Positions 21,132 to 33,200 of a stretch of 64,000 bases of DNA are shown in pieces (position 1 is the first letter of the stretch; each line of letters begins with the position of its first letter). A program made the position numbers and the translations under genes. The DNA lies in contig JAVYIG010000636.1 in NCBI GenBank assembly GCA_035222895.1, forward strand, positions 1 through 64,000, given 5' to 3'. Under the pieces are notes generated by a model that saw nothing but the letters and a program-made list of their open reading frames with translations, was not told the origin of the DNA and ran no database searches. This DNA is from Strongylocentrotus droebachiensis. Lineage: Eukaryota; Echinodermata; Echinoidea; Camarodonta; Strongylocentrotidae.

Positions 21132-22250
21132 TTGCCGTTAAAAAGCATGCTCGAGCCACCTCTGATATGCACTGTAGTTCTCCATTATGCCACAGAGACC
21201 GACACCACTACCACACACACGGCGAGATTTGCCATGCTTCATGATTGTCTCCTCAATCGACTTGACGACAGCACATCGGTTCCCTGGTATAAGCGACCTG
21301 TGAACACTTATTGCACCTATTTTGAGCAATGTCATGGCACCAGGATGTGAATCATCAATGCTTGCCAAGAATACAGCAAGGTAGCTCATATATCGGGAGT
21401 AATTGTGACTACCAAATGTGAATAACAGGTCAGGCACAAGGAACAGGAAGTGCAAGTACAATGAAAACATGTTTTCGTTCACAGACCTGATCAATGAAAG
21501 AACAATTGTGCCGTCTTCCCAAGAGATCCTCTTCGAACATTAGCTTTCAAACTCTCATATAACTCTATCAACGCCTTCAGACATGCATTAGCCACAACGT
21601 TAGCAAGCCTCTCCTTTGTTGGTGATCGAATTAGCTCTTAGACGATATTATGATATTCCTCAGCTATACCAGAAAGTTTATCATCTCTTCCAGTCATTGA
21701 CAGGAACTCATCAAAATGGAGCCTTTCTAAGCACTCCACCATTGTCGTGTGACAATGCAGACTCCTGTCATAGTTCTTTCCTGTCATGACACCTTTCATA
21801 TACCCAGAAGACAAGATATCAGCTTCCAAGATGATATCTTTAAGTCCGGTTTATTGTACTTTTCTGGATGACTCCAATGAGAGGATATGCCTTCATGCAG
21901 ACGCCCAAGTCAAATGTTGTTATGACATAGTCTTGGTCAACCTCACGGCTCGCTTCTTCTGCAGCTCTCAGGTACTCTTGGATTGTATCAAATTCTAGTA
22001 TGGGATATTTTATTACAGGATAGTTATCTATGGTCGTCACATTTGAAGCCACCGCCCCTGTTAACGACAAATCCAGAACAAATATGGAAGCTTTAGACCT
22101 GTCTCTCACCTAATCTTTCGAACAAGCATCCACGCAAAAATTTCTGGCACATTATTTGAGTGCTTCATATCGGTTGACATAGCAAGATGGAAGAGGACCT
22201 TCATGTTCAATAGCCAAGGAACGTTCTTTGGTACGAGCTACTGAAGGTAC
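21132..22250 (-). pseudogene. Decayed mobile-element-type protein
   Basis: Several - frames run in one order from about 22210 to 21138. They are VLFHLAMSTDMKHSNNVPEI; then YVITTFDLGVCMKAYPLI; then ILSSGYMKGVMTGKNYDRSL with CHTTMVECLERL; then SYLAVFLASIDDSHPGA; then IPGNRCAVVKSIEETIMKHG. From memory these blocks occur in a multicopy uncharacterised protein of corals, lancelets and molluscs. Its copy number suggests a transposon or a selfish-element passenger. This copy is broken by frameshifts and gaps. The function of the family is unknown to me. Confidence 0.5.
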
Positions 22251-22299
22251 TGAGCTATTTCAACCGTGCTCCAAAGCTGCCCGGCGTCCACGTTTCATC

Positions 22300-22680
22300 C
22301 GTAGAAAGCCTTGACAGAACGTGAAAAACGTGTCAGACCTTTATTAGAACGTGAGAAACGTGAGGTACCCCATCATAACGTGAGGGACCCCATCAGAACG
22401 TGACTGGCCGGGAGGGAATGTACTGGCATCCGTGGTAGACCGGGGCCGAACCGTAGTGCGCCTTGGAGCCTCCGGGACCCAGCAGCCCCTTTCCCCGCAC
22501 GGCCCGTCACGGATACCGTGAAAGACCGTGAGAAAACTTGACAAGACCTAAGAAAACTTGAACACAGAGAAAAATATTGCCAAAATCCGACGGCGCACTA
22601 CGTTTCGGGCAAACGGGGCTGACGTGGCCGCCGGGAACATAGTGTAAACGTAGCATTACCTACTCTGTACTTAGGGTTAG
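22300..22680. repeat. GC-rich stretch with repeated AACGTGA words
   Basis: GAACGTGA/AACGTGAG occurs five or six times between 22317 and 22405, with CCCCATCA between copies. It is followed by a GC-rich part with more CGTGA words at 22517-22535. This looks like the subterminal repeat zone of a DNA transposon. No ORF. Confidence 0.4.
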
Positions 22681-22769
22681 CAAATGGAGTGTCCTTTACT
22701 TCATATTTGTACTTCTCCCATAGGTCACTCAGTCTCAAAACCTTACACCTACCTACATAGGCGCCGGAA

Positions 22770-23939
22770 GTGGGGGGGGGGGGGGGCAGGGGGGCGCTCG
22801 CCCCCAAACGCCACCTAAAGAAGCAGAAAAGGAGTACAGATGGTTTGTAATTTTTAAACAAAAAGAACATACAAATAATAAAACCTGAATTTAATCACAT
22901 ACAAATTATATTTCATTCCAAGAAAAGGAAAGTTAACAGGATTTAAATTTCATATACATTCTGCATGCCCCTATATTTATCAATGGAGGTTTTTACAATA
23001 GCGAAACTCGCATATCGTAGACATATTGTGAGATGATTGGAGAGCGTGTTTGTTTGTTATTATATAGGTGAGAAGACATGAGCCCCTGAACACAGACTGC
23101 CGTCCTGATGGGGGGGGGGGGGGGTGGCGTTAATATAGGTGAGAAGACATGAGCCCCTGAACACAGACTGCCGTTCTGATGGGGGGGGGGGGTGGCGGTA
23201 ATTCTAATTTGATACCAGTGATTTACAAATGTTGCTGAAAAGACATGATTTTCCAGTTAGTCAGGTCAATAAACGGTAACAAAAACACCCCAACCCCAAA
23301 CAAATTGCAACAAGAGGTTTTTCAACGGTTTCTAGTAGTATTCGACCTCAGGAATATTATACTAAAAGTATACCAAAATCGAAGCTTCAGAAAGCTGTTA
23401 TTTTCAAGATGGCGTCCAAGATGGCTGCCGATACCTAAACATAGCCATAAATAACTTATTATCCATCCTAGAGACATAATTCTGGTGTCTATCCCATGGT
23501 TTCGGGGGTCAGAGAATCCATTGAGACAAGTAAGAATGGTTAGTGATGGACTAGGAAGCCCTAAAAGCCAGGATGGCGTCACAAACGGCCGCCATAACAT
23601 AACAATGGCCACAAGTCAATTATTATCCATTCGAGAGACATAATTGGGGTGTTTTTGATATGGTTTTCGGGGTCATAGAATCCATTAGAACGTAAATCAG
23701 TGATTCAAGAAATCCTATATAGCGTCCAAAGGGCCACTAAACCATTATTTTAAACAGTTTAAAAAAAAATTGGCGCTCTTGCCGAATGTCCCGAATTGCT
23801 CAAAGCTTTCTCACGCTCTATTACGGTCTTTACGCTTTGCCGCCGCTTTGCTCGCCGATTTAATGCGCCATCAATTCGGCGTCGGTGTGAACTTAGCATT
23901 AAAAATTTGAGGCGATCTGTCACGAATTGCGTAAAGAAG
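22770..23939 (+). repeat. 1.17-kb tandem duplication, copy 1
   Basis: It starts at the poly-G and GGCGCTCGCCCCCAAACG block and runs to GCGATCTGTCACGAATTGCG. It contains an internal doubling of about 75 bp (GTGAGAAGACATGAGCCCCTG at 23068 and 23140) with G runs after each. It ends in a 140-bp module with TGCCGAATGTCCCGAATTGC and CGGCGTCGGTGTGAACTTAG. Confidence 0.85.
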
Positions 23940-25060
23940 TGGGGGGGGGGCAGGGGGCGCTCGCCCCCAAACGCCACCTAAATAAGCAGAAAAGGAGTAC
24001 AGATGGTTTGTAATTTAAAAAAAAAAAGAACATACAAATAATAAAACCTGAATTTAATCACATACAAATTATATTTCATTCCAAGAAAAGGAAAGTTAAC
24101 AGGATTTAAATTTCATATACATTCTGCATGCCCCTATATTTATCAATGGAGGTTTTTATAATAGCGAAACTCGCATATCGTAGACATATTGTGAGATGAT
24201 TGGAGAGCGTGTTTGTTTGTTATTATATAGGTGAGAAGACATGAGCCCCTGAACACAGACTGCCGTCCTGATGGGGGGGGGGGGGGGGGGGGGGGGCGGT
24301 AATTCTAAATTGATACCAGTGATTTACAAATGTTGCTGAAAAGACATGATTTTCCAGTTAGTCAGGTCAATAAACGGTAACAAAAACACCCCAACCCCAA
24401 ACAAATTGCAACAAGAGGTTTTTTAACGGTTTCTAGTAGTATTCGACCTCAGGAATATTATACTAAAAGTATACCAAAATCAAAGTTCAGAAAGCTGTTA
24501 TTTTCAAGATGGCGTCCAAGATGGCTGCCGATACCTAAACATAGCCATAAATCACTTATTATCCATCCTAGAGACACAATTTTGGTGTCTATCCCATGGT
24601 TTCGGGGTCAGATAATCCATTGAGACAAGTAAGAATGGTTAGTGATGGACTAGGAAGCCCTAAAAGCCAGGATGGCGTCACAAACGGCCGCCATAACATA
24701 ACAATGGCCACAAGTCAATTATTATCCATTCGAGAGACATAATTGGGGTGTCTTTGATATGGTTTTCGGGGTCATAGAATCCATTAGAACGTAAATCAGT
24801 GATTCAAGAAATCCTATATAGCGTCCAAAGGGCCACTAAACCACTATTTTAAACAGTTTTAAACAAATTGGCGCTCTTGCCGAATGTCCCGAATTGCTCA
24901 AAGCTTTCTCACGCTCTATTACGGTCTTTACGCTTTAATTAAGCTTTGTTACGCTTTGCCGCCGCTTTGCTCGCCGATTTAATGCGCCATCAATTCGGCG
25001 TCGGTGTGAACTTAGCATTACAAATTTGAGGCGATCTGTCACGAATTGCGTACAGCGGGG
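23940..25060 (+). repeat. 1.17-kb tandem duplication, copy 2
   Basis: It follows copy 1 with no gap and is nearly identical. Differences are a single rather than double GTGAGAAGACATGAGC block, a longer G run at 24273-24297 and a fuller 3' module. Confidence 0.85.
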
Positions 25061-25395
25061 GGAGCGTACTAAAGCTTATCAAAGCGTCACAAAGCTTATC
25101 GAAGTTTTGCTCAAAGCGTAGGAAAGCTTAACAGAGTTTAAATTTGTGGCGCTCTTGCCGAATGTCCCGAATTGCTAAAAGCTTTCTCACGCTCTATTAC
25201 GGTCTTTACGCTTTAATTAAGCTTTGTTACGCTTTGCCGCCGCTTTGCTCGCCGATTTAATTCGCCATCAATTCGGCGTCGGTGTGAACTTAGCATAACA
25301 TATCTCAGGAGATCTTGAGATTTTTTGAAAAAATGACGCCGAATTGATCGCCGATTTAAAGCGCGACATTCGGCGTCGGTGTGAACTATGCATAA
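24868..25395 (+). repeat. 155-bp transposon-end module, 2.5 copies
   Basis: The module GGCGCTCTTGCCGAATGTCC ... CGGCGTCGGTGTGAACTTAG is at 24868-25023 and 25146-25300, with an end-only copy at 25335-25395 and one shortened copy at 23768-23907. Between copies there are AAAGCTTA/AAAGCGT words (25072-25135). It is likely the inverted-repeat end of a DNA transposon. Confidence 0.6.
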
Positions 25396-25609
25396 CTCAT
25401 GCTATAACCGATCATGCAAGTAAAGTGTCGAGTGAAGCCGTGAAAGGACACAGAACAATATGTCCTTGACGGTGGTTCCTTGATGACAGGAGACAGCTAT
25501 GGTAGAATAGCACGATGGTGTACTGATTTCACAACCCCCATCCCCCACTATATGGTTCTGCAAATGTAGTTTTTTACGGCTATGGTGAAGGAGCATCAAC
25601 TAATCAATT

Positions 25610-26620
25610 AAAGCTAACACTATTGCAGAAGAATATTATTCGTATAATATCCGGAATGCACCATCGTTCCCATACAGGTCCCGTATTTAAACAAATTATT
25701 TTCTTGAGACTCAGTGATATCAACTTGCACCAACAGAGTATTTTCATGTATAAAGGCATGAACAACATGTTCCCATCACAATTTAGTGATTTAATCAATG
25801 TTCAATACAACTCGGAAACTCATACGTATAATACGAGAAGCGCTGCCAACATTCAACTCCCTAAACATAGAACCCAAAGATTTCAATTTGATATTCGATA
25901 CTCTGGGCCAAAATTTTGGAACACCTTACCATCTATTCTACAGAAGTCACTCTCCTTGCAGACTTTCTCGTAAGGCAAAAAATGTATTTAATTGCTCGCC
26001 ATTGATACCCTCTCTTGTATTTATGTGCGAAAATGACTTATTTTGGAATTCAATAACATGCTGTATGACCGATTATGTATTTATTTTGATCACTTACGTA
26101 CACGCCTCAGCTGTTGCTAGGTACCATCTGTATATTTCCCAGGACAATGTTGTGGGATGAAGCTGTTGTTTGTTTGTTGATTTTGCATGTTTTTAATGCT
26201 ATGTACCCGCTGTCTATTTTTAGAATTGTAGTACTTTGCTATTTTGTATGATGTAATCGCAGACACATGCACAGCCCCATTGAGTTAACTTTCTCCTTAT
26301 AAATGAACATGCCTTCCTATACTTTATAATTCTTTTCTAATTTGTTTTCCCCCTTGCATTTACTATTTTTTCTTTCCTATCAACGTTCTGTTATCTAAAA
26401 TGTAATTTTCATAATAATATCTATAATGTTCTCTCGGTAACTATGTTAACTTATTATGGGCGCTCCCACCTCAAGCTATGCTTTTCGGGTTTTCGCCTCC
26501 TTCCGTATCTGAGTTATGTACTGTATACTGGAGGAATTGTTACAAATATAATCTAAACATACATTGTGTTTCATATTGTACTGTTGAGAAGGAAATAAAT
26601 GTTAATAAATATAATACAAA
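25610..26620 (+). mobile_element. CR1/L2-like LINE 3' end
   Basis: The + frame from 25623 has QKNIIRIISGMHHRSHTGPV, FKQIIFLRLSDINLHQQSIF, then HTYNTRSAANIQLP and YSGPKFWNTLP. This is the post-RT C-terminus. A frame change near 25970 breaks it. The 3' UTR contains a GGGCGCTCCCACCTCAAGC block (26460) and ends in an A-rich TTAATAAATATAATAC tail. 5'-truncated and inactive. Confidence 0.8.
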
Positions 26621-26819
26621 TACAGATACATACTATCACCAAGTTTAAGGCTAATACCTCTAATTGTTCATAATATATCGCGATAACAAGGATACAAAAT
26701 ATAATTTTAGACAGTGACCTATGACCTCTCCTTGTGTTTCATACGTTGTTCATAATGATCGAAATCGCTTATAAATTGTTTTAAATAAATGAGATTTCTG
26801 TCTGAAAATAAAATACATA

Positions 26820-26875
26820 CAAACACACACAAACACACACGCGCGCGCGCGCACATACACACACACGTACGCACA
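26820..26875 (+). repeat. CA/CG microsatellite
   Basis: AACACACACAAACACACACG followed by CGCGCGCGCG and further CA repeats, directly upstream of the GNMT-like exons. Confidence 0.8.
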
Positions 26876-27077
26876 CATGTTCAACTCCAGGGAGCAGATC
26901 ACAGCGCAGCCGTTCTAAACGAACCGGATGCGACTTGGTCACCAAATTATCCCAGACTGCAATCGAAATGGATCCTGAAGGTAACTTGCAGGGTTATTTT
27001 TAACATATCGGTGATAGCGAGAATTCAAATCACTACATTGAATTTTCTCTCCTTCATTTTTTGTTCTTCTCTTTTAG

Positions 27078-27244
27078 GACATTGCACATAATCCGTTTGA
27101 TGACAGTGACGCTCTTAAAAAACTTGATCTTAAAAATCTCGGGGCGTCGCGGAGTGAGCGGTCATCTAAATACAAGAACTGGTTGCTAGGAGTGTTACAG
27201 AGTAAAAAATGTCATCGGATTCTTGACGTAGCCTGTGGTAAAGG
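27078..27244 (+). CDS. GNMT-like exon with SAM-binding motif I
   Basis: Acceptor CTTCTCTTTTAG, then DIAHNPFDDSDALKKL ... YKNWLLGVLQ ... ILDVACGKG. The donor is GTAAGC at 27245, phase 2. The N-terminus is shorter and more acidic than in vertebrate GNMT. Confidence 0.85.
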
Positions 27245-30200
27245 GTAAGCGTAAAAATGCTAACTAATTAAGAAGTACTGTGGATAAGCTCAATCTAAAC
27301 AAACTTTTATAATAATTAGTATAATAATATTAATAAAACTATTGATAATTTTAATAACGATAATGATAATAATGATAATGAAGGCAATTGAGTGCAAAGT
27401 GATGAGGACATATCCATACTTTAATAATGCTTGCATATATATACTATATTCAAGCTATGAGCTTCAAATATGCGAAATGTGTTTTACAAATTAGGAATGT
27501 TTAAAGTTCAGCAAACACATTAAAGAAAATGAGTACGTTTAAGAAACGTTGAGTTCTGGTAAAGGTGAGCAATATTGAGTGAGCTTTTCATTTTTGTAAT
27601 TTTATTGTGGCAGAGTATCATAGAAAAAGAAAAATGCATGACCAAAACTCAATTTTATTTTTAAAAGACACACTGCTCTGTGCACACGAACACTAAAGAC
27701 CTAACGGCCGAGTTCTAGAATGATAATAAGTATTAAATAATCCCCTTTACACAGTGTGGACTCGTTATTCCTGCTCGAGCAGGGAATGGAAGTTGTTAGC
27801 TGCGATGATGCTGAAGCGATGCTCGTCTACGCTAGATCTGAAAAAACGCGTCTTGGACTTAAAGACTGGGGTAAGGCACATTTTGTTCTTTATAAGCAAA
27901 ATATTTGTTAAATAAAAACTGAGAGCAGGTATTTTTTACACCTGCTATTCATTGAAACATTGTAATATCTTTCCCTCATTTTAATGCTACACACATCAGG
28001 GAAATAATATAAAAGATAAGCTGACCCATCATACCCTATTTCCTATAGAATAATCCGTTTTAATCTTTTTCCTGAGATGATTGCTACGACATGAGTTATT
28101 ACAGATAGAGTTTTAATCTCCTCATAATAGATCCAACACGTTCCGAGATTGTATCAACATCATTTCCAACTCATTGTGGATTTCGGGATATATATATATA
28201 TATATGAATGGAATAAATCCAGCGTTTTTTGAGTAAATCTACAAATTTTAACATATCACTTTCTCTTTGTAAGTTATCAACTGTAGTTTGTATGTATGGT
28301 AGGAAAATCGCCCTACATATTTGTTATCATTTTAAAACAGATCTAGCAATGACTGCTACTAATCCATATTTTGGTAAATTTCCTTTTGTGTGTATGTATT
28401 CCCTTTTGGAATGAAAATACGATGGACAGTATCTTTTTACACGTTTAACCCATCTTAACGATTCAATTTCAAAGCAAAACTCATTAACAATGGTATCAAT
28501 ATTAAAGCACGGTTTATTGTCTCTCCAATGTTTGTTGATCATTGAAAAAATGAAAAAATTGCCAACCTTTCAACAAAAAATTTAAATGAAATATAACACA
28601 TTTGATTATCATGTGTCAATTGTGGATATTAAAATAAATTTGAGTTCTGGTCATGCAGTTGCATTGTGAAAGAAACGTTGTGGAATCGATCAAAAAAGGT
28701 TGATCATTTATAAGTATTGGTGTGTACTGCAAGGTTTGGAATCATCAAAACTATAAGAAATTTGGCCAATCTTGGTAAAGTTATATATATATACAAGTTC
28801 TGTTGACATAAAGATATATACGGGACACTACATGAACATGTGGCATAAAAATCCGTCCCGATTTTCTGTTATGTTACATGCCATATTTAGAATAATATTA
28901 GGGCATTTGAAGAGCCATGCTTTTCAGGGAACGTGTTTTTATCTTGCATAACACAACGATAACGCTCACACATTATTTGTCACCTCTTCCTAGTACTCAA
29001 CCTTCTCTTTCATAACAAAACATAAAACATCGGTCGAAAGTTGATAGATTGCGATTGATACACACAACATCAACGAGGGCGGATAGATCGTATAATGAAC
29101 GGATGAAAACATGCATCATTTTGTTCTATACAACGAAACTCCTAGATCCTTGTTATTTGATGTAAAAATAATTAATTCAAGATTGTTTCGTGACCGTATG
29201 GCTGACAAAAAAAATCTCAAGTTTAAGGCTTAATTTAGTGCGCACACATAGATATAGCAAGCGCACTTACCTCTATACCCATTTACGCATAGTGCTGCAA
29301 AAGGCTCATGCACACACCGTGTTAAGCGCTAACCTCTACGCGCACTACTGCGTATCATGTACATGCGCTAATAAAGCGTGCAATAGGTCTTGAAAATATT
29401 GCACGCTTTTTCATGAAAAAGCGTGATTTATGCTCAGTAAATGAATCACACGTGACCGCGCATGACCAATCATTTCATTATGATCTAGGAGTGAGTTGTA
29501 TAAATAACCATGTAGTATTGATATCTGCTCTGATTTCGAAAAAGCGTTTAAAAAAGACATTGATGTGTGATATTCTATTAACTTTAATTTCTTCTTCATT
29601 TTACGTGGCTGTAGTTGTAAAGCGAGCCAACTGGCTGACGTTAAGCCAAGACTTACCAGATCAAGAGCCATTCGACGCCGTGCTCTGCTTGGGAAGTTCG
29701 ATTTTACACCTCTTGGATCTGCCTACGGAGCTCGCCCTCTATCGGAAGTGTTTGACCAACTTTAGGAAGTTCCTAAAACCAAGTGGATTGTTATTGATTG
29801 ACCACAGGAACGTTGATTCGATGCTTGATCGTGGCTTAGTTGTGAATAAGAACATTTATCATAAGGTTTGTTTCTTTTAAATGTGTCCTCTCAAATTGTT
29901 ACTTATTCCATTCCTGTTTGATAACGATTACTCCATAGGTTCTGTTTGATTTTAGTTTTGGCTTCAAAATCCGGGTTTAGATAAACTTTGTATTTTCTTG
30001 TTTTCCAAGGATTGAGGATAAAGACAATTTTCGAAACTTTTCCGTTATCTGTATATTGTCTTTATCCCCAATCCTTGGAAAAAAGGAAAATACAAAGTTT
30101 AACTAAACCTGGATTTTGAAGCCAAAACTAAAATCAAACAGAACCTATGGAGTAATCGTTATCCAACAGGAATGGAATAATAAATGCACTTGTACTCTTA

Positions 30201-33200
30201 CACGCACATGCACGCACCAAACACATAATATTCTTTTATACTGGTCGCAATACCAAATTTTTTATCTTAATGGCTTTAAATGATATTCTGAATGACCAAG
30301 CTTATACACCCCAGAGTAAATGTTATACTACTAGTGAATTTAATTCAAATTTTAATTCAACGGGACCCAATAATAACCTTCACTGTTTTAGTTTATTAAA
30401 CATTAATTTTCGAAGCTTACAACAGAATTTCGATAATTTTGAAGAATTTTTATCTATCCTAAACACATTTTCATTTTCTTTGATAGGACTTACCGAAACC
30501 TGGTTACACTCCACTTCTCCTCCAATATTCAACATTGAGAATTATGAATTTATTCATTCAGACCGTAAGAATGGAAAGGGAGGAGGTGTCGCTTTTTATA
30601 CTCGTAATGATGTATAATTTAAAATAAGACATGATATTCAACTGGAAGGAATAGAAACATTATTTTTTAATAAATTTTTTTTTTTAATAGTAGTAAGATG
30701 ACAATTATGTTAATATATCGTCTCCAAAAGAAAGCACTTAGTCTTTGTACACATTCACATTATTTAGCCCATACTGATCCAATATTTTGTAAACTAAAAA
30801 CATTAAAAATCGCTGACATTCACAGTTTTCAAACTGCAATCTTTATGTATGAATGTTGGATAAATACTATACCTTTGGCATTTCGAAATATTTGTGTTTA
30901 CAATAGTGATATACATTCTTATCCCACACGACACTCATCCGATTTCCACTTAACCAACCCCAAAATTATTATGGCCTATAAATCTATAAGACATCATGGT
31001 CCAGACATTTGGAATGCTTTACCTTACAATATTAAACACTCTGCAACTCTTTATTCATTCAAAGCATCGACGAAAAATATTTAATATCTACATATTTAAA
31101 AACATCATAAGGGTCTCAGAGGTCTTGATTGTTTATTTAAATTAATTTTAGATGACCAGATCATTAACAATACGAATCGAACACTTACTTCACCTGCACA
31201 CACCCACTTGCACACACTTGCACATTTTTTCTTTTTTCTTTCTGTAATTTCTTTCCACTTTTTATTCAGATACTTTCTGAACAAAATCTTTATACGTGAC
31301 TCTCTATTCCCCTACATTTTCCTATAACAGCGCCATGTACCCCCCCCCCCTTCCCGGCTGCTATCGACTCAAGCATCCTTGCTTATGATAGTTGGCCTCT
31401 ACATTTATCTTGATTATTTTTACTTACCTCCATACTTTCAAGCTTTCAATTATGCATTTTTATTTGTGTGTCACTCTTTTTGTAAATCAATTATATTATA
31501 TACTATTATTGTTATTGAATGTTTTATATTTGATTTATCAATAAATGCAGAAACATCTGCTAAAAAAATCTACGGTGGATCGAGCAATATTGACGAGTTA
31601 ATAAGACACCATGGACTAGTATAAGATTATGACATGTTCCTCTCGGTCCTGAAGGCATTTTGACCATGCATTTGTTTTGATTCATACTATATTGTTTTAT
31701 ATATACACTGTTGGTCATAAAGGCGGAATATTTATTTTACCACAATTAATGGAATGATTTTTGCAAGGATTTATTCGTAATAGGTCTAAATAATAGTATA
31801 CATTCTCAGATTGCATTGAATAATAATTAACATGTGTCTGTTTTGCGTGACTGTTAAGGCATGTGTATGTTACTATGCGCATCAACTAGGGGATCTACGT
31901 CCTTATGGCATAACTGAAAGTAATGAGGATTAATGCCTCACAAAAAGGGCACTAATATAGTACATCGACAGGGTTTTGATCATGGGGCTTCACAGATACG
32001 AGGCAATTGCTTTACCACTTAATCATAACTGTACGCAGCGGGGGCTAGGGTAGGGGCAGCTACCACAAATAACATTTTAAGAAAAGTGCAATAAATTACC
32101 TACAGTTTGTATAATTCATTGCATTGTCCCCCGGTCCCCCCCCCCCAAAAAAAAAAAAAAAAAAAAAATCCTCTGTCGGGCCATGCAATAGGGTTCAAGG
32201 CATGACCACTGTAAAGTAAATATTAAACATAAACCTATGTCCTCTGTTTTTTAATCATTTTACTAGGTAGACACATTTCCGGATATCTCGATGGATGTGA
32301 TAGAAGAAGACGGTGTTCGTCAGCAAGTAGACATGATTTTCCACATGCCGGTTAAGAGTGATAACAAGGAGAACAACAATTTAGAAAAGTAAGTACAAAA
32401 GTAATGTCATGTAATGCTCCCCAAGGAGTGGAGAATGTGCATATATTGTGTGCGGTAAGCCTGGATCCGATGACCGGGGTAATAATATGATTACAGGACC
32501 CTCAGGCAGAACAGTATGAATACTGATGAGGCTGCCCTGGGTAAACAAGCGTATTATTGTTTTTTATTACTATTAATAATATTCCGTTTTTATATAGCGC
32601 TCAATACATCGATTCACCGATGTGCCTAATCGCTTTACAGATATATTATTACCCCGGTCGTCGGATTGAGGCTTACTGCACACAATTTAATATCAAGTTA
32701 TACGGGTAAGTTCACTCGAAGCACCATTAATTCATGTCAAAAGCTGAAAATAATGAATAAGTCAATATCTTATTATGGACAATTGTAAACCCCACACTAG
32801 AGAACTGTTATACATTGTAATTAACAATTAACAAATCGTTTGGAGACTTTATATTATAACTTAACAAAATCTAATATTGCTGGTAGGACGCAGGCTTAAA
32901 ACAAATGACATCCCAACATTCTACAAGTATCGCCATAAGTATAAACAATGTTATGTCATCAGTACCATTTATTTATATGGTAAATATCATCCATATTGTG
33001 ATGCAGAAGATCTTATTTCTCACATAAATGAAGAACATTTTCAAATTTTCACAGAAGAAGAGTGTATTTCCTTAGAGGGAGACATTTCTCACAGTGAAAT
33101 TGAATATGCATTAAAGAATATGAAAAATAATAAAGCTCCTGGCCAGGATGGATTTACTGTGGAATTTTTCAAAGATTTCTTTGAAGAATTAGGCATTTAC

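Noticed and set aside
31379..31624. 81-codon hydrophobic ORF
   Set aside because: Lies in the probable LINE 3' UTR and is AT-driven.
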